Positions 1-8,300 of a stretch of DNA of 10,722 nucleotides are shown piece by piece (position 1 is the stretch's first letter; every line of letters starts with the position of its first letter). This DNA comes from Bacteroidota bacterium. GTDB taxonomy: Bacteria; Bacteroidota; Bacteroidia; Bacteroidales; Bacteroidaceae. The notes below the pieces were generated by a model. That model had not been told where the DNA came from and did no database searches. It was given only the letters and a program-made list of their open reading frames with translations. The stretch is taken from positions 1 through 10,722 of the forward strand of contig JAEZKJ010000174.1 of NCBI GenBank assembly GCA_023415545.1. The letters are read 5' to 3'. The position numbers and the translations under genes were made by a program.

Positions 1-1439
1 CGCAATAATTCCGCAGGAACATCATCAATTTTATTGTATTGCAACAATACATTCTTACAATCAACAATATTCTTTAGTTTTCCAATGAACCAAGGATCAA
101 TCTTGGTCAAATTGCAAATACGTTCAATGGTATATCCCTCTTCCAAAGCTTGTGCGATAGCAAAAACACGCAAATCTGTTGGATATTCCAATTCACGATC
201 TAAATCATCAAAGTGAATTCCATTGTTTCCTACAAAGCCATGCATGCCTTGACCAATCATACGAAGACCTTTTTGTATGATTTCCTCGAACGAATGACCT
301 ATAGACATAATTTCACCTACGGACTTCATGCTTGAACCAATTTCACGACTTACACCAACAAACTTAGTCAAGTCCCAGCGAGGAATTTTACAGATAAGGT
401 AATCCAATTGTGGTGCAGCATATGCAGAATATGGAGTACCCATTTCTCCAATCTGATCGAGTGTATAGCCTAAAGCAATTTTAGCAGCAACAAAAGCCAA
501 TGGGTAACCTGTAGCTTTAGAAGCAAGAGCTGATGAGCGACTTAGACGAGCATTCACCTCTATAACACGATAGTCGTTTGTTTCAGCATTAAAGGCATAT
601 TGTATATTGCATTCGCCAACAATATTTAGATGACGAACACATTTTACAGACAATTTTTGTAGCATTTCTACTTGCTCCGGAGTTAGTGAGCAAGTTGGAG
701 CTACTACAATAGACTCACCGGTATGAATACCAAGAGGGTCAAAGTTCTCCATGCTAGCAACTGTAAAGCAATGATCGTTGGCATCTCGTATTACCTCAAA
801 CTCAATCTCTTTCCAGCCTTTTAATGACTCTTCAACCAATATCTGATTTGAAAAAGTAAAGGCACTTTCGGCCAACTGTACAAAAGTCTCTTCGTCTTTA
901 CAGATGCCACTTCCTAAACCTCCCAACGCATATGCCGAGCGAACCATAACCGGAAAGCCAATCTTGTGAGCAGCTTTCAAAGCATCTTCCATGGTTTCAA
1001 CAGCTTGACTAATTGGAGTCTTCATTGGAATTTCATCCAATTTTTTAACGAAAAGGTCTCGGTCTTCTGTATACATAATTGCTTCAACAGAAGTTCCTAA
1101 TACCTTCACTCCATATTTTTCAAGTACACCATTAAGATAAAGTTCTGTACCACAGTTCAAAGCTGTTTGTCCACCAAAAGCAAGCAATATGCCATCAGGG
1201 CGTTCTTTCTTAATAATTTCCTCTACAAAAAAAGATGTTACAGGTAAAAAATAGACTTTATCGGCAATACCTTCTGATGTTTGAATTGTTGCAATGTTAG
1301 GATTTACCAACACTGAACTGATTCCTTCTTCACGTAAAGCCTTAAGAGCTTGTGAACCGGAGTAATCGAATTCACCAGCTTGTCCAATTTTAAGGGCGCC
1401 CGAGCCTAAAACCAATACCTTTTTCAGATTATTTTCCAT
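1..1439 (-). CDS. carB: Carbamoyl-phosphate synthase large subunit, first paralogue (N-terminal 479 codons; cut by window edge)
   Basis: Large subunit of carbamoyl-phosphate synthase, which makes carbamoyl phosphate from bicarbonate, ammonia and two ATP for pyrimidine and arginine synthesis in the cytoplasm. The gene starts at the ATG at 1439-1437 (MENNLKKVLVLGSGALKIG) and stays open to the left edge. It therefore covers the carboxy-phosphate half: the N-terminal dinucleotide-like fold with GQAGEFDYSGSQALKAL, the first ATP-grasp domain with YALGGLGSG and EVNARLSRSSALASKATGYP, and the start of the oligomerisation domain. An in-frame TAG lies two codons upstream, so the start cannot be further out. 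It is clearly homologous to, but not a copy of, the complete carB at 5370-8597: many positions differ along the whole length. No carA lies upstream. One may lie downstream outside the window, or this subunit may share the CarA at 4266-5342 (inference). Expression probably depends on the leader and terminator just upstream. Confidence 0.96.
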   Translation of the reverse strand, partial: MENNLKKVLVLGSGALKIGQAGEFDYSGSQALKALREEGISSVLVNPNIATIQTSEGIADKVYFLPVTSFFVEEIIKKERPDGILLAFGGQTALNCGTELYLNGVLEKYGVKVLGTSVEAIMYTEDRDLFVKKLDEIPMKTPISQAVETMEDALKAAHKIGFPVMVRSAYALGGLGSGICKDEETFVQLAESAFTFSNQILVEESLKGWKEIEFEVIRDANDHCFTVASMENFDPLGIHTGESIVVAPTCSLTPEQVEMLQKLSVKCVRHLNIVGECNIQYAFNAETNDYRVIEVNARLSRSSALASKATGYPLAFVAAKIALGYTLDQIGEMGTPYSAYAAPQLDYLICKIPRWDLTKFVGVSREIGSSMKSVGEIMSIGHSFEEIIQKGLRMIGQGMHGFVGNNGIHFDDLDRELEYPTDLRVFAIAQALEEGYTIERICNLTKIDPWFIGKLKNIVDCKNVLLQYNKIDDVPAELL

Positions 1440-1470
1440 ATTCTATTGTTTGTTGTAATATTCACTCCTT

Positions 1471-1516
1471 AAAATAAAAAATGCGTTACCTCCCTCATAA
1501 AAAGGGATTAACGCAT
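1471..1516 (-). terminator. Intrinsic terminator in the carB leader (candidate attenuator)
   Basis: Read on the minus strand, the outer stem is ATGCGTTA (1516-1509) pairing with TAACGCAT (1488-1481), eight perfect pairs. A small asymmetric internal loop follows, then a second stem AGGGA/TCCCT (1507-1503 with 1495-1491) around a 7-base loop. TTTTTATTTT (1480-1471) follows at once, as expected for a Rho-independent terminator. On the plus strand the hairpin is followed by CACCAAAA, with no U-tract, so it acts toward the minus-strand carB. It lies about 30 bases before the carB start and right after a short leader ORF, so it would end transcription before carB unless the stem is kept from forming. 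The attenuator role is inferred. The hairpin and U-tract are seen directly. Confidence 0.8.
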
Positions 1517-1557
1517 CACCAAAATGATATAATATTTTTCTTTTCTCGCATAGCCAT
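1516..1557 (-). CDS. Candidate 13-residue leader peptide of carB
   Basis: A short ORF, MAMREKKNIISFW, with ATG at 1557-1555 and TGA at 1518-1516. A second in-frame ATG lies two codons in. The stop codon's last base is the first base of the terminator stem, so a ribosome finishing this ORF would cover the 5' arm and keep the hairpin from forming. The peptide has no run of one amino acid: one Arg, two Lys, and one Trp just before the stop. Classic amino-acid starvation control is therefore not evident. The last six codons are U-rich, which fits the UTP-sensing coupling known for E. coli pyrBI, where RNA polymerase pauses when UTP is low and the ribosome catches up. That comparison is inference. 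There is no strong Shine-Dalgarno sequence, which is common in Bacteroidetes. Its length is near what chance could give, so the support comes from its placement. Confidence 0.5.
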   Translation of the reverse strand: MAMREKKNIISFW

Positions 1558-1571
1558 TTGCAAAATTCATG

Positions 1572-1603
1572 CAAATTAACAACTTATTTTTAAAAGAAAC
1601 AAA
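1572..1603 (-). promoter_or_regulatory. Candidate Bacteroides-type promoter for the carB leader
   Basis: On the minus strand a TTTG (1603-1600) is followed after 20 bases by TTAATTTG (1579-1572). This matches the Bacteroidetes sigma factor pattern of a -33 TTTG and a -7 TAnnTTTG, with one mismatch (T for A at the second base). Transcription would begin about 5-10 bases further on, just ahead of the leader ORF ATG at 1557. The promoter, leader ORF and terminator are thus in the right order and spacing for an attenuated operon. Confidence 0.55.
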
Positions 1604-1663
1604 CTGTTATTTAAAAAAACTCAATAACTCTGCTTTTTACTTAACTTAATCACATCTTTTTCC

Positions 1664-1671
1664 TATATTTG
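1664..1671 (+). promoter_or_regulatory. Possible -7 box (TATATTTG) facing the trpS remnant
   Basis: TATATTTG is a perfect match to the Bacteroidetes -7 consensus TAnnTTTG and lies about 100 bases before the decayed trpS start. I see no good TTTG at the expected -33 distance; the area around 1640-1644 reads TTAAC-like. It may be the former trpS promoter, and it could still feed transcription toward the purF-carAB operon, but the single box in A+T-rich DNA is weak evidence. Confidence 0.35.
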
Positions 1672-1774
1672 CAAACAAATTTATTAAAAAATCATGCAAA
1701 GAATGTAATCTGGTTTTTTAGGAGTGAGTAGAAATTTAAATTAAAACAATAAAATATAACTAGATATAGCTAAT

Positions 1775-2148
1775 ATAAAATTATTGACAGGTGTTCTTCC
1801 ATCGGGTCGTATGAAAATCGAGCATTACGTGGGCTCGCTAAAGAGAAGATTAGAACTTAAAAATTCAGTATCATACAAAAAAACTTTTGTTTTTACTGAA
1901 TATACACAAATTCTGATAGGCAATATGGATAACCACGAAAAGGTGCAACGTAATATATATAAAAAGGCACTTTATTATTTAAAATCTGGATTAAAATCCG
2001 GCAAGTCCATTATCTTTCCCAAATTTCAAAATCCCAAATTGTGCAAACTGCAGTTTTAGTACCTTATAAGGTAAAATTCTTTAGTCTTACTGGCACATAT
2101 CTTAAAGCCAAGTTAAGCAAATGCCTAGGCAATTTCATCTTCTCGTCC
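1775..2148 (+). pseudogene. trpS: Decayed tryptophanyl-tRNA synthetase (trpS) remnant
   Basis: Two pieces in different frames resemble the roughly 330-residue class I tryptophanyl-tRNA synthetase, which charges tRNA(Trp). Piece one (1775-2056) reads KLLTGVLPSGRMKIEHYVGS and on through DNHEKVQRNI, ALYYLKSG and KLCKLQF, against a family pattern of about LTGxxPSGxLHxGHYVGSL, DNPEKVxxNI, ALDYLACG and ELCELTF. The expected start codon is ATA at 1775. The HIGH signature has become KIEH. Piece two (about 2047-2148) reads VLVP, LTGT, then KAKLSKCLGN for the family's KAKMSKSLGN, so the KMSKS loop is also altered. Roughly 80 codons between the pieces are missing by my recollection of the family layout, with a stop at 2057-2059 and a frame change. 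The C-terminal third is not recognisable in 2149-2347. With both catalytic motifs changed and the core deleted, it cannot be an active synthetase. Confidence 0.85.
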
Positions 2149-2265
2149 TGCTATATCATCATATTTCATAATAAAAAACGCATCGTTTGCACTTTTCCTA
2201 ACCTCTTACTATTAAATTTCTTCATTCAGATAGATGAGATTATGGCACTTTGGTTGTTACCATTA

Positions 2266-2273
2266 TTAGTTTG
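2266..2273 (+). promoter_or_regulatory. Weak candidate promoter box for the purF-carA-carB operon
   Basis: TTAGTTTG, followed by CAAAAC, differs from the Bacteroidetes -7 consensus TAnnTTTG at one base and lies about 75 bases before the purF-like ATG. The nearest TTTG upstream (2249-2252) is only 13 bases away, too close for a proper -33 element. The stretch 2149-2347 shows no hairpin terminator, no RNA gene and no recognisable coding remnant, so the operon promoter must lie here or within the trpS remnant. This is the best site I can see and it is poor. Confidence 0.3.
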
Positions 2274-2347
2274 CAAAACTATACAATTAAAGAACAATTT
2301 TAAAGTGATGGATTTATACAAATAACTAAACATTAAAATAAAGAAGG

Positions 2348-4231
2348 ATGGAACAGTTAAAACATGAATGTGGCGTAGCAATGATAAGACTTCTCAAACC
2401 ATTAGAATATTACCAAGAAAAATATGGTACATGGATGTATGGTTTGAATAAGCTCTATTTGTTGATGGAAAAGCAACATAATCGTGGGCAAGAGGGAGCT
2501 GGATTAGCTTGTGTGAAATTAGAAGCAAATCCGGGAGAAGAGTATATGTTCCGTGAACGTGCTCAAGGTTCAGGTGCTATCATGGATATTTTCGGTGAAG
2601 TGCAGAATAATTTCAAAGATATTCCTAAAGACCAACTTAATGATGCTGAATATGCTAAAAAGTATTTGCCTTTTGCTGGTGAAATATACATGGGACATCT
2701 TAGATATTCTACAACCGGTAAAAGTGGTATATCCTATGTTCATCCTTTTTTGAGGCGTAACAACTGGAGAGCAAAAAATTTATCTCTTTGTGGTAACTTC
2801 AATATGACAAATGTTGAGGAAATCTTTGAAAAAATAACGGCTGAAGGACAACACCCACGAAGATATTCGGATACATGCATAATTCTTGAACAATTAGGTC
2901 ATAGACTTGACCGAGAAGTTGAAAGACTTTTCGTTGAAAGTAAGCAAATGGGGCTTAGTGGCATGGATATTACAAACTATATTGAAGATAGAATAGATAT
3001 CTCGAATGTGCTTCGTTCTGCAAGCAAAGAGTGGGATGGTGGTTATGTAATGTGTGGTTTGACTGGTAGTGGTGAGATGTTTTCTTTGAGAGATCCATGG
3101 GGTATTCGACCTGCTTTTTGGTATAAAAACGATGAGGTTTTAGTTGTTGCCTCTGAAAGACCTGTTATTCAGACTGTATTTAATGTTGAAGCAAATAACA
3201 TTAATGAGCTGAATCCGGGTGAATCATTGATGATGTCAAAAAATGGAGTGATGCAATTATCACAAATTAATAATCCGCTTAAAAAAAGTTCTTGCTCTTT
3301 TGAAAGAATATATTTCAGTCGTGGAAGTGATAAAGATATATATAAGGAGAGAAAATTGTTGGGAGAAAAGTTAGTTCCAAGGATTTTGAAGTCTATCGAT
3401 TACGATGTTGAAAATACTGTTTTATCATTCATCCCTAATACAGCAGAGGTAGCTTTTTATGGTATGTTGCAAGGATTTGACGATTATCTGAATGAACTAA
3501 AAGTTGAAAAAATCGCTTCTTTAAATCATAAACCTACTCATGAAGAACTTGAAAAAATACTCTCGATGAGGATTCGTAGTGAAAAGGTTGCTATTAAAGA
3601 TATAAAACTACGTACTTTTATTGCAGAAGGAAATAGCCGAAATGATTTAGCAGCACACGTTTATGATATTACTTATGACAGCCTTGTACCATACAAAGAT
3701 AATTTGGTAATAATAGATGATAGTATTGTTCGTGGAACAACTTTGAAACAGAGTATTATAAGTATTTTAGATCGATTAAATCCTAAAAAAATAGTCATTG
3801 TATCCTCTTCACCACAAGTTCGTTATCCTGATTATTATGGCATTGATATGGCAAGCATGGATCAGTTCATAGCTTTTAAAGCTGCCATTGAGTTGCTTAA
3901 GGATATGAATATGACCTCTATTATAGAAGACGCCTACCGAAAATCAAAAGCGCAAATAGATTTTCCTAAAGAGAAGATGATAAATTATGTAAAAGAAATT
4001 TATGCTCCTTTTACAGATGAACAGATATCCCAAAAGATGGTTGAGTTGCTAACTCCGAAAGGAACTAAAGCTAAAGTTGAAATAGTATATCAGACTCTTG
4101 AAAATCTACACCAAGCATGTCCTAATAACAGAGGTGATTGGTATTTTAGCGGCGACTATCCAACTTATGGTGGAGTTAAGCTTGTCAATCAAGCTTTTAT
4201 AAATTACATTGAGAGAGAATATTATAAATGA
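2348..4231 (+). CDS. purF: PurF-family amidophosphoribosyltransferase, long form
   Basis: Predicted glutamine phosphoribosylpyrophosphate amidotransferase: it releases ammonia from glutamine and transfers it to PRPP to give phosphoribosylamine, the first step of purine synthesis. The N-terminal Ntn-hydrolase glutaminase domain begins MEQLKHECGV, so Cys8 would become the catalytic N-terminal residue after a 7-residue propeptide is removed. Further glutaminase motifs are QHNRGQEGAG, GHLRYSTTGKSG, LCGNFNMTN and RDPWGIRPAFW. The type I phosphoribosyltransferase domain carries the PRPP loop VIIDDSIVRGTT (about residues 454-465) and YPDYYGIDM. At 627 residues it is longer than usual PurF (roughly 470-505), with extra sequence in both domains. 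The Cys expected in Fe-S type enzymes (YPCFYG; paired Cys near the C-terminus) is replaced by Asp or is single, so it is probably not an Fe-S enzyme. GAAGG touches the ATG. The carA start follows 34 bases after its stop, so it heads an operon with carA and carB. It could be a PurF paralogue with a different acceptor. Confidence 0.9.
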   Translation: MEQLKHECGVAMIRLLKPLEYYQEKYGTWMYGLNKLYLLMEKQHNRGQEGAGLACVKLEANPGEEYMFRERAQGSGAIMDIFGEVQNNFKDIPKDQLNDAEYAKKYLPFAGEIYMGHLRYSTTGKSGISYVHPFLRRNNWRAKNLSLCGNFNMTNVEEIFEKITAEGQHPRRYSDTCIILEQLGHRLDREVERLFVESKQMGLSGMDITNYIEDRIDISNVLRSASKEWDGGYVMCGLTGSGEMFSLRDPWGIRPAFWYKNDEVLVVASERPVIQTVFNVEANNINELNPGESLMMSKNGVMQLSQINNPLKKSSCSFERIYFSRGSDKDIYKERKLLGEKLVPRILKSIDYDVENTVLSFIPNTAEVAFYGMLQGFDDYLNELKVEKIASLNHKPTHEELEKILSMRIRSEKVAIKDIKLRTFIAEGNSRNDLAAHVYDITYDSLVPYKDNLVIIDDSIVRGTTLKQSIISILDRLNPKKIVIVSSSPQVRYPDYYGIDMASMDQFIAFKAAIELLKDMNMTSIIEDAYRKSKAQIDFPKEKMINYVKEIYAPFTDEQISQKMVELLTPKGTKAKVEIVYQTLENLHQACPNNRGDWYFSGDYPTYGGVKLVNQAFINYIEREYYK

Positions 4232-4265
4232 GAAAATAAATAAATATATCAACGATATCATAGTG

Positions 4266-5342
4266 ATGAGAAATGTAACATTGATCCTTGACGACGGGAG
4301 CCGATTCTCAGGCAAGTCGTTCGGTTACGAGAAACCGGTAGCAGGAGAAGTTGTTTTTAACACCGCAATGACAGGTTATCCGGAAAGTTTAACTGATCCA
4401 TCATATGCAGGACAGTTAATGACTTTAACTTTCCCTTTAGTAGGTAACTATGGAGTGCCTCCATTTACTATTAAAGAGAATGGTTTAGCAACTTATATGG
4501 AGAGTGAAAAAATCCACGCTGAGGCAATTATTGTTAGTGATTATAGTGATGAGTATTCTCACTGGAATGCTGATGAAAGTCTTGCTGAATGGCTTAAGCG
4601 TGAAAAAGTACCAGGAATTACAGGAATAGATACACGTGAACTTACTAAGGTACTTCGTGAACATGGAGTAATGATGGGTAGAATTGTATTTGATGATGAA
4701 CCGGATAACATCCCTCAAGCTTGTTATGATGGTATAAACTATGTAGACAAGGTTTCATGTAAAGAGGTTATAAAATACAATCAAGGAGATGATAAGAAGA
4801 AAGTTGTTTTATTAGATTGTGGTGTTAAAACTAACATTATTCGTTGTCTTTTAAAACGTGATGTTGAGGTTATTCGTGTCCCATGGAACTATGATTTCAC
4901 TGAAATGGAATATGATGGATTATTCATTTCAAATGGACCAGGCGACCCTGACACTTGCGATGAAGCAGTTCAAAACATACGTAAGGCAATGGAGAGGAGT
5001 GACAAACCAATTTTTGGAATTTGTATGGGTAACCAATTACTTTCAAAAGCCGGTGGAGCAAAAATCTATAAACTTAAATACGGTCACAGAAGTCATAATC
5101 AACCTGTAAGAATGGTAGGAACAAATAAATGTTTCATTACTAGCCAAAATCATGGTTATGCTGTAGATAATAATACCCTTACAAACGAATGGGAACCTTT
5201 ATTTATTAATATGAATGATGGTTCTAACGAGGGTATACGTCATAAAAACAAACCTTGGTTCTCTGCTCAGTTCCACCCTGAAGCTGCATCAGGACCAACA
5301 GATACAGAATTCTTATTTGATGAATTTGTGAAATTACTCTAA
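4266..5342 (+). CDS. carA: Carbamoyl-phosphate synthase small (glutaminase) subunit
   Basis: Small subunit of carbamoyl-phosphate synthase. It hydrolyses glutamine and passes ammonia through a tunnel to CarB. The 358-residue protein has the CarA-specific N-terminal domain (MRNVTLILDDGSRFSGKSFG, then NTAMTGYPESLTDPSYAGQ and GITGIDTRELTKVLREHG), followed by a class I glutamine amidotransferase domain. In that domain I see FISNGPGDP, the nucleophile Cys253 in GICMGNQLL, and His337 and Glu339 in FHPEAASGP, so the full catalytic triad is present. The ATG at 4266 was chosen because the protein then starts exactly where CarA proteins start. A longer reading from TTG at 4209 would overlap the purF-like gene and add 19 residues without family resemblance. 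The length is close to that of other CarA proteins (E. coli about 380). carB begins 27 bases after its stop, as expected for two subunits made together. Confidence 0.97.
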   Translation: MRNVTLILDDGSRFSGKSFGYEKPVAGEVVFNTAMTGYPESLTDPSYAGQLMTLTFPLVGNYGVPPFTIKENGLATYMESEKIHAEAIIVSDYSDEYSHWNADESLAEWLKREKVPGITGIDTRELTKVLREHGVMMGRIVFDDEPDNIPQACYDGINYVDKVSCKEVIKYNQGDDKKKVVLLDCGVKTNIIRCLLKRDVEVIRVPWNYDFTEMEYDGLFISNGPGDPDTCDEAVQNIRKAMERSDKPIFGICMGNQLLSKAGGAKIYKLKYGHRSHNQPVRMVGTNKCFITSQNHGYAVDNNTLTNEWEPLFINMNDGSNEGIRHKNKPWFSAQFHPEAASGPTDTEFLFDEFVKLL

Positions 5343-5369
5343 TCTACCATTGATAAAGATTAAATAAAC

Positions 5370-8300
5370 ATGAAAGAAAATATAAAGAAAGTTTTATTAT
5401 TAGGTTCAGGAGCATTGAAAATTGGTGAAGCTGGTGAATTTGACTACTCAGGCTCTCAGGCTCTCAAAGCTCTTAAGGAAGAGGGTATAGAGACTATCCT
5501 TATCAATCCTAATATTGCAACTGTACAGACAAGTGAGGGTGTAGCTGACCAAATTTATTTCCTTCCTGTAACTCCATATTTTGTGGAGAAGGTAATTGAG
5601 AAGGAGCGTCCTGATGGTGTTCTTTTATCTTTTGGTGGACAGACTGCTTTAAATTGTGGTGTTGCTCTATTCAAAGAGGGAATATTTGAAAAATATAATG
5701 TAGAGGTTCTCGGTACTCCTGTACAGGCAATCATGGATACAGAAGATAGAGAACTCTTCATTAAAAAACTTGATGAGATAAATGTCAAGACTATCAAAAG
5801 TGAGGCCGTTGAAAATATTGAAGATGCACGTCGAGCTGCAAAAGAACTTGGTTATCCTGTAATTATCCGTGCTGCTTATGCTCTTGGAGGATTAGGTTCC
5901 GGTTTTTGCGATAATGAAGAGGAATTAGACGTTCTTGCTGAAAAAGCATTTTCTTTCTCTCCACAAGTACTTGTAGAAAAGAGTCTTAAAGGATGGAAAG
6001 AGGTTGAATATGAAGTTGTACGTGACCGTTTCGATAACTGTATTACAGTATGTAATATGGAGAATTTTGACCCACTTGGAATTCATACCGGTGAGTCTAT
6101 AGTTATTGCTCCATCACAGACATTAACAAATAGCGAGTATCATAAACTTCGTGAACTAGCTATTCGCATCATACGTCATATCGGTATCGTTGGTGAGTGT
6201 AACGTTCAGTATGCTTTTGACCCTGAATCAGAAGATTACCGTGTTATTGAAGTTAATGCACGTTTAAGCCGTTCATCTGCACTTGCTTCCAAAGCTACTG
6301 GTTATCCTCTTGCTTTTGTAGCAGCTAAACTAGGTTTAGGATATGGATTGTTCGATTTGAAGAACTCTGTAACAAAAACAACAAGTGCATTCTTTGAACC
6401 TGCTCTTGACTATGTAGTTTGTAAGATTCCTCGTTGGGACTTAGGTAAATTCCAGGGTGTAGATCGCGAACTTGGTTCTTCAATGAAATCAGTAGGAGAG
6501 GTTATGGCTATTGGCCGTACATTCGAAGAGGCAATTCAAAAAGGTCTTCGTATGATTGGTCAAGGCATGCATGGGTTTGTTGAGAATAAAGAATTGGTTA
6601 TCAATGATATTGATAAGGCATTAAGAGAACCTACCGATAAACGTATTTTCGTAATTTCTAAAGCATTGAAAGCGGGTTACACTGTAGATCAGATTCATGA
6701 ACTTACAAAAATTGATAAGTGGTTCTTGAAGAAACTTAAAAATATAAGTGATACATCAAGTAAACTTCATCAATGGGCTAATAACCATAAACTGATTACC
6801 GAACTACCAAATGAACTCTTGAAAAAAGCTAAAGTACAAGGTTTTTCTGATTTCCAAATCGCTCGTGCAATAGGCTATGAGGGAGATATGGAAGATGGAG
6901 TTATGTATGTTCGTAACCATAGAAAACAGGTAGGAATTCTTCCTGTCGTTAAACAAATAGATACTTTAGCTGCTGAATATCCTGCTCAAACAAACTATCT
7001 ATATGTAACATATAGTGGTGTTGCTAATGATGTTAAGTATACCGGCGACCATAGATCAATAGTTGTTCTTGGCTCAGGTGCTTATAGAATTGGTTCTTCT
7101 GTCGAGTTTGACTGGTGTGGTGTTCAGGCTCTAAACACTATTCGTAAAGAGGGATACAGAAGTGTTATGATTAACTATAACCCTGAGACTGTATCTACTG
7201 ACTATGATATGTGTGATAGATTATACTTTGATGAGTTGACATTTGAAAGAGTTCTTGATATCCTTGAACTTGAAAATCCTCACGGAGTTATTGTATCTAC
7301 AGGTGGTCAGATTCCAAATAACTTGGCTTTGCGACTTGATGAGCAAAATATCAATATCCTTGGAACAACAGCAAAGAGCATAGATAATGCTGAGGACCGT
7401 GAGAAGTTTTCGGCTATGCTTGATAGAATAGGAGTAGATCAGCCAAGATGGAGAGAGCTTACATCAATGGAAGATATCAATGAGTTTATTGATGAGGTTG
7501 GCTTCCCTGTTTTGGTCCGTCCATCATATGTTCTTTCGGGTGCCGCAATGAATGTATGTTCAAATCAAGAAGAACTTGAAAAATTCTTGCTATTAGCAGC
7601 CAACGTATCTAAGAAACACCCTGTTGTTGTAAGCCAGTTTATTGAACATGCAAAAGAGGTTGAAATGGATGCTGTTGCTCAGAATGGTGAAATTGTTGCT
7701 TATGCTATTAGTGAGCACATTGAGTATGCCGGTGTACACTCAGGAGATGCTACAATTCAATTTCCTCCTCAAAAACTATATGTTGAGACAGTACGTCGTA
7801 TTAAGCGAATCAGTCGTCAGATAGCTAAAGAACTTAATATATCTGGCCCTTTCAATATTCAATATTTGGCAAAAGAGAACGATATTAAGGTTATTGAATG
7901 TAATCTTCGTGCAAGCCGTTCATTCCCATTTGTAAGTAAAGTTTTAAAGATTAACTTTATTGAATTAGCTACAAAGGTTATGTTGGGTCTTCCTGTAGAA
8001 AAGCCAAATAAGAATTTATTTGAACTTGATTATGTAGGAATCAAAGCTAGTCAATTCTCATTTAATCGTCTTCAGAAAGCTGACCCGGTATTAGGTGTCG
8101 ATATGGCAAGTACCGGTGAGGTTGGATGTATTGGCTCTGATACCTCATGCGCTGTTCTTAAAGCGATGCTTTCTGTAGGTTATAGAATACCAAAGAAGAG
8201 CATATTATTGTCAACAGGAAATACTAAGCAGAAAGCAGATATGCTTAATGCAGCAAAAATGTTGGCAAGCAAAGGATATGAACTTTATGCAACAGGTGGT

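Noticed and set aside
1516..1557. Tryptophan- or arginine-starvation attenuation by the leader peptide
   Set aside because: There is only one Trp and one Arg codon. Known amino-acid attenuators use clustered codons, and the nearby trpS remnant lies on the other strand.
2122..2131. Perfect palindrome TGCCTAGGCA as a possible operator
   Set aside because: It falls inside the trpS remnant where it simply encodes part of the KCLGN block. There is no second copy near a promoter.
2041..2325. A 94-codon ORF from GTG as a separate small gene
   Set aside because: Its first third is the KMSKS block of the decayed trpS. The remainder is low-complexity hydrophobic sequence with no recognisable family, so it is a chance extension of the pseudogene.
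4209..4265. An upstream TTG start that would lengthen carA by 19 residues and overlap the purF-like gene
   Set aside because: The added residues do not resemble CarA, whose family start matches the ATG at 4266. Short gaps without overlap fit the rest of the operon.
5555..5797. Minus-strand ORF opposite carB as an overlapping gene
   Set aside because: It lies wholly opposite a strongly conserved coding region, has no family resemblance and is a mirror of carB codon use. The same applies to the other short ORFs inside carA, carB and purF.
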